Below are positions 33,033 through 43,438 of a stretch of DNA of 45,562 bases, in pieces (position 1 is the first letter of the stretch; each line of letters starts with the position of its first letter). Source of the stretch: Butyriboletus loyo (lineage: Eukaryota; Basidiomycota; Agaricomycetes; Boletales; Boletaceae); assembly GCA_038093515.1 (NCBI GenBank), contig JBBPSI010000193.1, positions 1 to 45,562 of the forward strand, written 5' to 3'. A model generated the notes under the pieces. The model did no database searches. It was not told where the DNA came from and saw nothing but the letters and a program-made list of their open reading frames with translations. A program made the position numbers and the translations under genes.

Positions 33033-35034
33033 ATGAAGTCGCTCCGAAAGTCGCGCAACGGAAACAGAGACATCCACCGTCTCCAGATTTCGACTCCCCT
33101 TCCTCTTCCTCCACTATCAAAACCTCACGCCGCCTCCCTTCCCCCCCAAAAGGTCATCCGCGCCATCGCCTCTTCCACCCCCATCTCGCCCCAGCAACTC
33201 CCTTTTCACAAAGGCGACTTCTTCTACGTAACCGGCGATCCGGACAACGATGGCCCTTGGTACCAAGCCCACAATCCCGTTACCGGTGCCCGCGGGCTCG
33301 TGCCCAAGAACATGTTTGAGGAATTCCTCAAGAGTCCTTCCTCCGTGTCAGTCTTCTCTTCCTTCTCCCCTCCGATATCTCAACCCCCCCTCCTCCAACA
33401 GAGTCCGCTCCTCCCAGATCCCCGCTCCTCTCAGCATTCCACCCAGCCCCCCCGTCCTCCCAAGGACTCCAAAGTCACGTGTATTCTACGCCGTCGTCCT
33501 CCACGATTTCCTAGCAGAGCGCGCCGACGAGCTCGACGCGAAAGCCGGAGACCCCATCTCTGTCGTCGCCCAGTCGAATCGCGAGTGGTTCGTCGCCAAA
33601 CCCATCGGTAGGCTTGGTCGTCCTGGATTAATTCCAGCCTCTTTCGTCCAACTCCGCGACCCCGCATCCAATCTCCCCGTCGACGATGTAGACGCACTCA
33701 TGGATCGTGGCGACCTCCCAAAAGTCGAGGATTGGAAGAAAGCCATGATTAGCTACAAACAGAGTAGCATCTCTCTGGGAGTAATCGAGGACAGCCAACC
33801 CTCAGTCCCAGACAGCCCTTACACGCAAACCACCGCACCCCCCCTTCCCCCACCCGTTTCCGTTTCCGTTTCCGCTCCCGCTCCCCGTCCTCCTTCCCCA
33901 GTCCCATTGCCAGACGGCATTCTCCTTTCTGCAGAGGTTGTCTCCTTCCACTACGAGATGGATGAATACTGGTTTCGTATCGACGCCATCTTCCAACCCT
34001 ATGATCCCCATGACCCCCACGTTCTGCCGAAAGCCAAACAGCTCGTTCTCTTCAGACCCTACAACGACTTTTACGATTTCCAAGTCAGCCTTTTGGAAAC
34101 TTTCCCTCAAGAGGCCGGTCGGGAAGCCGGATCAAACCGCATCCTCCCCTTCATGCCTGGTCCCACAGATAAAGTGGATGGTCAAGTCACTGCTGTGCGA
34201 CGGGTCGAGCTGGACCAGTACATCCGCAAACTTTGCGCCTTGAACTCCATGGGTGCCTCCTACATCTTGGAGCACCAACTTATTCGCAACTTCCTTTCTC
34301 TAAAACCGGGTGATGTAGAGAACGACATCGAACCTCGGTATGACGAAATTAGCACATTATTTGCCGACGGCGGAGAGCAACAGGGTACTTCGGGAATAGC
34401 ACGTGGTGACTCGACCACACGCGATTTTGAGGAGGAAGTCCGCGATACACTTGGCGAGATGAAATTATCTAGCCGGGATGACCGCAGCGACGGCTCGGAT
34501 TATGGGGAAGATCACACTCCCCCTTTGCATCCTACAAGCAGTACTGTCCACCAACGATCCGGGACATTGAATGGGGAACTGCCATCGCTCCAGGGTGAAC
34601 GATCAAATGGTCACACGAATGTTTCGCGGGCATCACGCGGATCAAATACCTCACACGTTCAATGGCCCGAGTATTCCACGTCGTCACCATCGTCGCTGCA
34701 CTCGTCTCAACCATCCCTCACGACCCGCTCCCGTTCACATTCCACAGCCACTACTAACCTGAATGCACCCTCAATGTCTGCAGGCAATCCTCAGATTGCC
34801 TTTGTCAAGATCAAGATTTTCGACCGCGTCACTGATGACTTGATCGCAATTCGCGTTCATCCCAAGGTGACGCACTCTGAGCTCATGAATAAGGTCCAGG
34901 CTCGCCTCGGTACGAGCATATCCAGCCTGCGGTACCGCGATAGTCTCCGCCACGACTTCGTAGGACTTGAGGGTGACCATGACTTGCGCGACTGGCTAGA
35001 AAGCGCAGAGAAACACGTCTTGTATGCTGATTGA
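33033..35034 (+). CDS. bem1: cell-polarity scaffold protein Bem1/Scd2 (SH3-SH3-PX-PB1)
   Basis: Scaffold that brings the Cdc42 exchange factor and PAK kinase to the site of polarised growth. Exons 33033-33344 and 33418-35034 give 642 residues. The start MKSLRKSRNGN is preferred over the upstream in-frame ATG at 33000 because family members begin MKSLRK. First SH3 at residues about 45-105 (FHKGDFFYVTGDPDNDGPWY, GLVPKNMFEEF), second SH3 at about 127-190 (YAVVLHDFLAERADELDAKA, SNREWFVAK, GLIPASFVQL). The PX domain is at about 285-405 (VLFRPYNDFYDFQVSLLETF, LDQYIRKLCAL), and a PB1 domain is at the C-terminus (FVKIKIFDRVTDDLIAIRVH, GDHDLRDWLESA). The intron is placed by frame and phase and its ends could shift slightly. 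Confidence 0.93.
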
Positions 35035-35223
35035 TCTTCTAGTAATACTGGATATTGCGTGTGGGGGGATATCGGTTTATATTTTAAATCTCTGAAATTC
35101 GTTCGCTGTTTGTATTCGTCTTCACTTTGTTGTTACTTTGAGACGAGTGTGTTGCCTTGATACGTTGCACTCCAATATTTCAAAGTTGGGCTTTCTTGAC
35201 AGATTACTATAAACATCGCGCCC

Positions 35224-36113
35224 ATGTCTCGACCCCAAGCACCCTCCGAAACACTTCCGCCCACAGCCAGAGCAATTGCCCTCCTCCTCGCGTCAACCCC
35301 AACGGTTCAAGATGCCCAACCGGGTGTTCTCCATCAGCTCCTAGAGTTCGCGCATCGTTACACGACCCAAGTATTGTCGGACGCGCAAGTGTACGCGGAA
35401 CATGCTGGACGCTCCGGAGTATCCAAAATCGAGATGGACGACATCGTCTTGGCGGTACAGGCGCGCGTTGGATGGGAGCTTGGAGGTCGGGTACCCAAGG
35501 AGGTGCGTTCACCCTGTGGAAAGGGACTCCCCCACCCCTCCAACTGACTCCCCGCTCATGTCCGCGCTACGTATTCCAACGGCCCCGGGTTCTTTTTCTT
35601 TCTTTCTAGTATCTAATGTCCCTCGCATCGCAAACGAACGCGACGCCTCTTCCTACAGTCCCCGAAGTCTTTGGTGTTCGATTACCACCGTCCTCGGAAA
35701 CGTTGACGTTTGTCAACTTTGATCTCGTACCGAACAAACCTCCGCCGAATGTCAAATTGTATGACGAGGAAGTGGAAGAGATAGAAGACGGCGAAGAAGA
35801 AGGGGAGCCGGCGGCACAAGAGGACGAAGAGGATGATGCTGATATGGAGCCTGCTGCGATTCCACTCACGAACGCGCCAATAACCCCCACGGATGTGGAG
35901 ATGGGAGGGACCCCTGCACCGATCATAGCAGGTGATGCACCAGAAGAGGGTAGCGAGAATGGAGAAGAAGCCGATTTGTTTGGAGGGGGTGGAGATGAAG
36001 AGGAAGAGGAAGAAGAAAGCAATGCAGACGAGGCAATGGAAGAGGTACAGACGACCGGCACACCCTCCAGTGGTGTCAAGCGGAAACTCGTGGAGGAGGA
36101 GGATTACGATTAA
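35224..36113 (+). CDS. taf9: transcription initiation factor TFIID/SAGA subunit TAF9
   Basis: Histone-fold subunit shared by TFIID and SAGA; it pairs with TAF6. Exons 35224-35502 and 35610-36113, 783 nt, 260 residues. The histone fold covers residues 1-95: TARAIALLLASTPTVQDAQP, LLEFAHRYTTQVLSDAQVYA and GVSKIEMDDIVLAVQARVGW. The second exon starts YLMSLASQTNATPLPTVPEV, the conserved TAF9 region after the fold, then a very acidic tail with runs of Glu and Asp, ending KRKLVEEEDYD. It follows Bem1 in the same direction by 189 bp and converges on Sec12 with only 60 bp between stop codons. Confidence 0.94.
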
Positions 36114-36173
36114 TCAAATTCAACCGCGAGGTACGGACAAACGTATGTACCAACCCGGGTGTAGTTGGACGAT

Positions 36174-38029
36174 CTAATATGTATCATAAATACAAGGGCA
36201 ACGAGATGAACCCAAAACTGAGTTGCAGACAAGTTCACAGATGACTTGAACTTTCATTGGGGCGAGCATGGATTGGTTAGCGCTCATTGCCGCGATAATG
36301 AAGATTACTATAGCAATGATGAACATGACGGTGGCCCATGCTACAAAGCGACACGAGGTCAACACAGCGAAGAATAGGAGGGGAAAGAACTCACATTGAC
36401 CCCCGAGATCCTCAGGAATGCTGACCACGCGTATGGAGCTGTCAACGCCACCTGATACAAGTAGTTTCGAGGTAGGACTGAATCGAAGGGTAGTAATTGG
36501 GAACTCGTGTGCTTTCAAGATGGACAACAGTGGCTAATGGTTTCAGTCTGTTAATGTCGTAGCAGAACGTGCGTAATTTTAAGCTCACCGTCAAAGTATT
36601 CGAGTCCAAAATACCGAGACTGTAGTCGGATGCACCGAACCCAAGCAGCCTGCCATTGGAGCTGTGAAACTTCAGTTGGCCTGCTGGCCTACATGTGTCA
36701 AGGCAACAAACGCACCTCACGTCAAAGCACGTCAAGTTACCATCACAGATTTTCCGGATTGTTTCTATACAGGCATCGAAGGAACCATCTTTTTCTGTAA
36801 CCCTCCATTTTAGAGCATACGCTCGCTTCTTGGCAAGCTTCGCGTGTTTAACACGAGGCAGGGTAACATTAACCACAGAATACAACGTGTCCCAATGAAC
36901 GGGGTGCAAACTGCAGAGATGATGACTAGAATGGAGTGAGTTGCACGTGTGGACTCACCGTGTAGCGCGAAACGTGACATTCGATCCAGGGGGAACTCCG
37001 GATATCGGGGGAAGATCGATGGTTTTAATCAGGTCAAGCCCTTGCGGAGTATGATCCAAGTTAGACTGCAGGGTGCCACCTTCTGCTGTTTGATCGTGTT
37101 TGTCGCCATTCGCATGGGTAGGGAGAGCGTATACCAAGAGCCTTGAACTAGTAGCGACAAACAGCTGGAATGATAGGGTTCCTAAAGAAGCAACAGAGAC
37201 GGGAAGGGAGTTGACGTACGTGGGATGACGAGAGAGTCGCGTCGTATATTTCTCCATTGCCGACATGTATCGAGGAGATCACAGGTGAAAGGGAGTCATA
37301 ATCGAGGAGAGAGAACTAAAGGGTTTGGTTGAGAGCGGTTGCCAAGTACAAATGAGGACCGCTTTACATCATGAGCGCCAGCAATAACTAAATATCTGCC
37401 ATTCGGTGATAGGACAGACACGCGCTGGGGGTCGGGTGGATATGATATAGTTTGGGGAGGTTGAAGAAAGACGAACCTGGTAATCATCTAAGCTGCCAGA
37501 GGTGAGCGTGCCGCAAGTCGCAAGCTGTGCGAACCTTTGTGACTGAGTTAACGGCGAAGAACGGGTAAAGTGGAGACGTACTTGTGCTCATCTGTGCTCA
37601 CTGAGAACTTTCTACAATTCTTGTTTTCCCTTTTTTCCAGCCTTTCTGGGCTGCTATTTATGCCACACACGAGAGTCCTACTCTGGAACCATGTGTTACT
37701 GAAAATCTGCAGAGGCATAGAATGTGTCACACCTGAGGAAGAGCGGCCATGCTCATTGGTGCGTCCTCGCCCTTTTCTAGTTCCAGCTCATTGAGAATGT
37801 GCAGCTGTCTGTCATCGGATACGCGGAATAGTCTCTAGTCGAGGTAGGTGAATGGATGCATCCGGACGCATAGTGGGCATACCAGTTTGTTCTTTATTCC
37901 TGTCCTTGAAGAGCCGCCCCCGCCACCGACGAGGACTTGGTCATCTGCAATGAATGCACATGAATAGACGGGAAAGGCGGGAAAGGGATGTGCAGTGTGT
38001 CGTGCGCGCATATGGAGTGTGTTTGACAT
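36174..38029 (-). CDS. sec12: Sec12-like guanine nucleotide exchange factor for Sar1 (PREB family)
   Basis: ER membrane WD40 protein that loads Sar1 with GTP to start COPII vesicle coats. Eleven exons: 37883-38029, 37733-37834, 37582-37682, 37477-37534, 37368-37424, 37220-37315, 36959-37164, 36716-36910, 36589-36688, 36395-36533, 36174-36340; 1368 nt, 455 residues. The first exon carries FPVYSCAFIADDQVLVGGGG, the K-loop region of Sec12 at the start of the propeller. Later blades read VSVLSPNGRYLVIAGAHD, LLGFGASDYSLGILDSNTL and AHEFPITTLRFSPTSKLLVS. One transmembrane helix follows (WATVMFIIAIVIFIIAAMSA), leaving a short lumenal tail. The start is at 38029 or the in-frame ATG at 38011. Confidence 0.9.
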
Positions 38030-38185
38030 ACCTCACCTCGATGCGGCAACGTCCAAACGGGCGCATGTGGGAAAGACCTTCCCTAACGGGCCACCCATAC
38101 ACAAGCTGTTCTTCGCCCGCTTCCGAGCAAGGAGTCGGCGCGTACGCTGGCTCAACTTGAGGACAGTCCCCCAATCAGATCCTCA
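38030..38185. promoter_or_regulatory. shared promoter between SEC12 and the NIPA-like transporter
   Basis: The divergent start codons are 156 bp apart (38029 minus, 38186 plus). The interval holds both transcription starts, unless these lie in the neighbouring coding sequence. It is GC-rich without an obvious TATA box or long palindrome. Confidence 0.6.
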
Positions 38186-40079
38186 ATGCCCTTGCCATCC
38201 ATAGACGATCCTGGAATCGTCCTACCCCACCTCACCCTCCAGACCGTCATCGGAATTAGTGTGTCCATCGCTGGCAATGTGCTCATATCTTTGGCTCTTA
38301 ACCTCCAAAAACTTGCCCATTTAAGACTCCACCACGGACGGGGAGGCAGTCTACCGGACACGGAAAGGGAGAACAGGCCGCAGGGGCGCGACACGAGTAC
38401 AAGGCGCATCATCCATCCGGACACTGCCGTTCATCTCGGCGCAGCCCAGCAGGCCTTGGAAGAGCACCACCAATTCGAGAGACAACCGCTCCTTCACCAC
38501 CGATCTCCTAGCGAACCTCCTCCATCGTCCTATGGTTTGGGCCCATACCACGTTTCCGTCGCTGGGGACGATGCTAGAAGCCAGAAAAGCAGCACTGCTG
38601 CTCGACCGAGACGGGGTCCGCGAACACAATCCTTTGTTCCACAGTTTCTACCTCTGTGGTTGGTGTTTGGGGGTGATTCTGTTGATTCACCAAATGGTCG
38701 CGCAGGTCTTTCAGATCACTCGGCGACGCCCGTTGAGGACGTCTTTCCTCGACGAGACGCACGGACGCGCCGTCAAGGTAAAGCACCTTCCCGAAACACG
38801 ATCGAAGATGGAAGAGAGAGCGATTATCTACGCTCTAGACTATGGTTTGTCACTCATGCACTGTTGAATTTTTGACCCAATGCGTTCACTCAGGTGGTTG
38901 GGTTTCATTTTGATGAACATTGGTGAGACCGGGAACTTCATTTCCTACGCATTCGCACCTGCTTCGGTCGTTGCGCCACTTGGGACGGTGAGATATTCCA
39001 CTCACTCTTTCAACGTGACTGTTCCCTCAATTATTTTTCTAGTTTGCGTTGGTTGCAAATTGCTTTTTTGCACCTTTGCTTCTGAATGAACGTTTCCGTC
39101 CGGTAAAGTATATTTAGTGCAACCTGAGAGTGAAAGTCTTAACGGGAGCACACAGCGTGACATATTCGGAATCCTCCTTGCCATCATCGGGGCGACAACT
39201 GTGGTACTTTCCTCTCCATCGTCGGGAGGTGAACCACCCGTGTTGACACCCGAAGCTCTGGTTGAGGCTATAACGCAGCGTCCTTTTGTGATCTTTTCGA
39301 TCGTATACTTGGTGTCTGCTGTCATCCTTTGCGGCCTTAGTGAAGGTAGCATTGGAAGGCGCGTCGTCGTGATCGACGTTGGCATATGTGCTATCTTTGG
39401 TAGGGTATCATGCATTCGCGCGATGTGATCGCGGGCTAAGCCACTTGGCAGGTGGGTTTACGGTGCTAGCGACCAAAGCGATCTCCACGCTTTTGACAAA
39501 AGAATGGATGAAGATGATGGCCGAATGGATTACCTACCCCATCATATCGGTCAGCGCAATCAGTCGAGGCGTGGATTTTACGCTGACCGCCCATTGTAGG
39601 TGCTCGTCCTCACAGGTGTCCTTCAGATTCGATATCTCAATCGAGCGTTGAAACGTTTTGACTCCAAAATCGTCATTCCTACTCAATTTGTATTTTTCAC
39701 GCTGTCTGCCGTTGTCGGATCTGCGGTCCTTTATGGCGACTTTCGGCAAACCTCGTTCCACGAGATGCTGACATTTTTCTATGGCTGTGCCACTACGTTT
39801 GCAGGAGTATTCGTCATCGCGAGTGGCCCAAATAGAGATACGGGCGAATCGGCGCACGATGAAGAACGGCATGATCCAGGAGGCAGGCGGGAGGCGACCT
39901 CGAGGATCGATGGGGTTGGATCGGTAGGAACACAAAGTCATCCAGGGCAGGGAATGCCAAAAGCTGGTGCGCGTGAGATCCCGGTGCTCAGGCACAAGCA
40001 GAGCACGCTGAGTCTGGTGGGGTACACGCCTGTGCAAAACTTTTTGCTAGTGCACACGCCCCCGAGGGAGAGCCGATGA
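38186..40079 (+). CDS. NIPA-type magnesium transporter (DUF803 family)
   Basis: Multi-pass membrane protein of the drug/metabolite-transporter fold; family members carry Mg2+. Exons 38186-38844, 38894-38987, 39043-39102, 39156-39399, 39452-39549 and 39600-40079; 1635 nt, 544 residues. The first helix is TVIGISVSIAGNVLISLALN, followed by a long cytosolic His/Arg/Ser-rich loop (residues about 40-215) typical of fungal members. Core motifs follow: WWLGFILMNIGETGNFISYA, APASVVAPLGT, FALVANCFFAPLLLNERFRP, DIFGILLAIIGATTVVLSS, GGFTVLATKAISTLL and IVIPTQFVFFTLSAVVGSAV. The C-terminal 85 residues are a hydrophilic tail. Introns are 49-55 nt. Confidence 0.92.
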
Positions 40080-40309
40080 CATTGTAACGTGGAATGTATG
40101 CGGTCTGGACACAAAAATTATGTCATCACACACCACAATCCAAAAAAGGAATAGAGGCGAAAAATGGCTGCATGACGTCATGCAGCGGAGCTCCAACAGG
40201 CTGGGATGACAAAAGGACAGCAGTGCATACATCCATCTCCCACCAGTTCGCCGTCCCCATCACTCCTTCCCAGCCCTCAGCGTCCTCGTCGTCCTCAACA
40301 GAGTTGACG

Positions 40310-42658
40310 ATGCCCGCCGTCGTCGCCGCATTCAAGAGTGTGTCTACTCCTTCCCTATTTGGAAGGTTCCAGGCTGACTCCGACCAGATCTCATCCGCAA
40401 ACACCAAAATCATCGTCAACCCGACTCAGACGCACACGAATACACAAAGTCCCCCCCTCAGCCATCTCAGAATACCACCCAGCAGCCTCAAGACCCGAAG
40501 CCTGCAATACCTTCCATAGAGCAACCCACAGAATCCCGCGCGTCTCCTTCTCCCGAAGCCGGTACGAAAGGAGAGATGGTTGCCGCATCCAATGAGCGCT
40601 CTTCAAAGTCAGGCATGCCCACGTATAAGGGGCTCGAGAACTTCAAGCTTGTAGCTCGGATGGGAGAGTCAGTACATACTGTACGAGTATCACGGACTAA
40701 AATAACATCGTTTCAGTGGTGCCTTCTCGGACGTCTACAAGGCGATTGACCTTACGACTGGTGGAAAAGTAGCTGGTGAGTACATCTCGATTAGTGTCGA
40801 GTCACTCCCTTGGTTAAATATGTTACTCAGTCAAAGTGGTTCGAAAACACGAACTGAACGCATCACAGGTAAGTACCCATATCCGAGGTCGTTCTCCAGT
40901 AGTTCATATTACCCCACACTCCCCCCTTCCACCTTCCTTTCTGGTCTCCGGTTACGCACATCCCATCTGTCCATCATATCGTCCCTCTGTAAGGCCGGCG
41001 AAAAACATCTCAGCCCTCAGTTTAAGAAAAAGCCGCGCGTAACAGAGGTGACATATTTCCACATTCTGTTCCAAATGTTTTATTATGGAACTAATCGCAC
41101 TTTCTTTGCATCAAGCGTGCAAATATTCTTAAAGGTACGCTCAATCTGCCCGATGACGTCGATGAATTCTTATTGGCTTGCAGAGGTCCAAATAATGCGC
41201 GGTATGAATCATCCATCAATAGTCAAGTTAATCTCGTTTTCCGAATCGTCGGATTATTATTTCCTTGTACTCGAACGTAAGCAACTGTGCTCTAGCAAAT
41301 CGGCAATCTTGGTTCACGTACCTTTTTAGTCGTGGAGGGGGGGGAACTGTTCCATCAGATTGTTAAACTCACTTACTTTAGCGAAAATCTTGCAAGGCAC
41401 GTCATTCTTCAAGTTGCCCAGGGCATCCGGTATCTGCATGAGGAGCGCGGCGTGGTTCATCGGTGAGCGCATCCAGAAAACGATGCCGTCTTATCATTAC
41501 CAACTTTTGTACAGCGATATCAAACCAGAGAATCTGCTTTTCGAACGAATACCCATAATTCCGTCCAAACTAGTCATACGATGTCCGTATGATGAGGACA
41601 AGGAAGATGAGGGTGAATTCACATCCGGAGTCGGTGGCGGTGGCATCGGGCGCGTCAAGATCGCTGACTTCGGCTTATCGAAAGTAGTATGGAACGAGGA
41701 GACCATGACGCCATGCGGGACCGTTGGCTACACCGCTCCTGAGATCGTCAAGGATGAGCGCTATTCCAAGAGCGTCGACATGTGGGCGCTTGGTTGCGTT
41801 CTGTATACGCTTCTTTGCGGGTTCCCTCCTTTTTATGATGAGAGCATCAATGTTCTGACCGAAAAGGTTGCCCGAGGATATTACACATTCTTGAGTCCCT
41901 TCTGGGATCACATTAGTAGTTCAGGTATCTTTTTGAGTTTTCAGATGTGTGACCTTGATCTCATTGCATTTCTAGCCAAGGACCTCATAGAGCACCTGCT
42001 TTGCGTGGATCCAGCTCAACGATATACCATAGACGAATTTCTAGCGCATCCTTGGTGTAACACAGCTCCGGTTCCGCCACCATTGTCAACTCCTAACACC
42101 TATGCCCAAACACCTCCTCTTGATTCACCACTCTTAACTGCCACACATGGTGGGCTTGAATCGGTACGCTCCCCTGGGTTATCAACCTTGAAGGAAGCCT
42201 TCGACATCACGTATGCGGTGCATCGAATGGAAGAAGAAGGGGCACGTCGGCGCGCTTACAACGGACGAGGTGGTGCGGGAGCGAGAGGATTTCTGCATGG
42301 GCTCAACGAGGACGATGAAGACGGTAATGGGGATGACGAAAGCCTACTCAATGAAGCTCGCCACCGACGAGGTCAGGCTTATGGTGAAGTTCCAATAGAC
42401 ACGAAGGTACTTGGGGCACGAAACGTGGGTGCGCCTGGTACTGTCACAGTCGTGAATATAGTCTCGGAGAAGAATCTATGGGATGGGCGAGCCGGGCCCC
42501 GCGACCGCGGCCGCCGCGCAGGAGGTCAGAAAGGGTTCGAGTTGGACATAGACAACGCAACGCTCCTCGGCCGTCGTAACAAGAGGACCGAAATAAAGGT
42601 CGCGAAGCCATTAGCACAGAATATGATCCCTCCAGGAAGCCCAATGCGTGTCGAGTAA
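40310..42658 (+). CDS. CAMK-group serine/threonine protein kinase (Srk1/Rck2-like)
   Basis: Nine exons: 40310-40337, 40388-40667, 40717-40775, 40831-40868, 41116-41134, 41184-41276, 41330-41462, 41515-41924, 41976-42658; 1743 nt, 580 residues. The kinase domain spans about residues 100-415: glycine loop [22 protein letters not shown] lysine, [43 protein letters not shown], and [19 protein letters not shown]. An acidic/Gly-rich insert ([20 protein letters not shown]) separates HRDIKPEN from DFG, as in fungal Rck/Srk1 kinases that act downstream of stress MAP kinases. The tail ends [20 protein letters not shown] and [12 protein letters not shown]. Intron 40869-41115 is 247 nt, about five times the local norm. 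Intron 41925-41975 is a multiple of three without a stop. Confidence 0.9.
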
Positions 42659-43438
42659 TGCACTCGCCACTCCGCCCCCTAGCCATCGTCCCACCTGCTC
42701 TACAATGGACTTCATTTGGAGCTGGTCATGTCGGCCCTATTTATTTTGCTGCATCACCCAATAATTCATCCCCAGCATTCCCGTTTCTATGTGATTGTTG
42801 TCACACCTATTCGAACCATTCTGAAACCCACCAGTTGGGTTCCATACCTCTCTGCGATGCACATCTTTCCCACTTGCATGCCGTACTCTTCTTCCTTAGG
42901 ACAACATTACTGTACGTAGTGTAATATGGCTAAGGACATACGATGTTGTAGCCACGTTCCTATAGAACTCCACATGTTGTATTCTATCCTGCGCACCCTT
43001 CGAAAGGAAGATGCGAAGAAGACTAAGGTTCCCATATGCTAGTCGGAATGTGTCTTCGCAATAATTCAGCAATCCAACTATGTAGATGTTGTGGGCTTCA
43101 CAGACATGAACACGACCAATCTTCTGAATGAATGAATGGCTTTTCGCGGAGTGGCCAATGGAGGGAGGTGATCGTCGTACTGATCATGATGGTTGATCAG
43201 GCGAATCAATGAGATGCTGAAATTCTCCGTCTCGAACATACTTTCCAGTCCATCCTATTGACAACACCTCGAAAAGCCTTGAAGCGCTCAAGCCCTCACC
43301 CACCTTCCAAAGAGCTTGTATCCTCATCGATCGCGATCGCGTTGACCCTGAATCTCTGGCTCAATACCACAATAAGGGGTAAATTAGCACAATCACCGTA
43401 TACAAACATTTATAGCTAGCTCTTTCACAAACACATCC
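42659..43438. other. intergenic region between two convergent genes
   Basis: The 3' flanks of the kinase and the P-loop NTPase. Only short frames are present (up to 88 codons at 42658-42924), with no recognisable motif or RNA gene. Confidence 0.5.

Noticed and set aside
35606..36079. 157-codon Ser-rich minus-strand frame
   Set aside because: Antisense of the acidic Glu/Asp-rich tail of TAF9.
37165..37219. Shorter 38-nt intron (37182-37219) in Sec12 giving RTLSFQLFVATSS
   Set aside because: It breaks the reading phase; the acceptor at 37165 keeps phase and yields SSSHLFVATSSRLLVYALP, as in Sec12 proteins.
41479..41514. Reading the kinase HRD region as ...YSDIKPENL without an intron
   Set aside because: Splicing at 41463-41514 restores HRDIKPEN, the catalytic loop; the unspliced reading loses the catalytic HRD motif.
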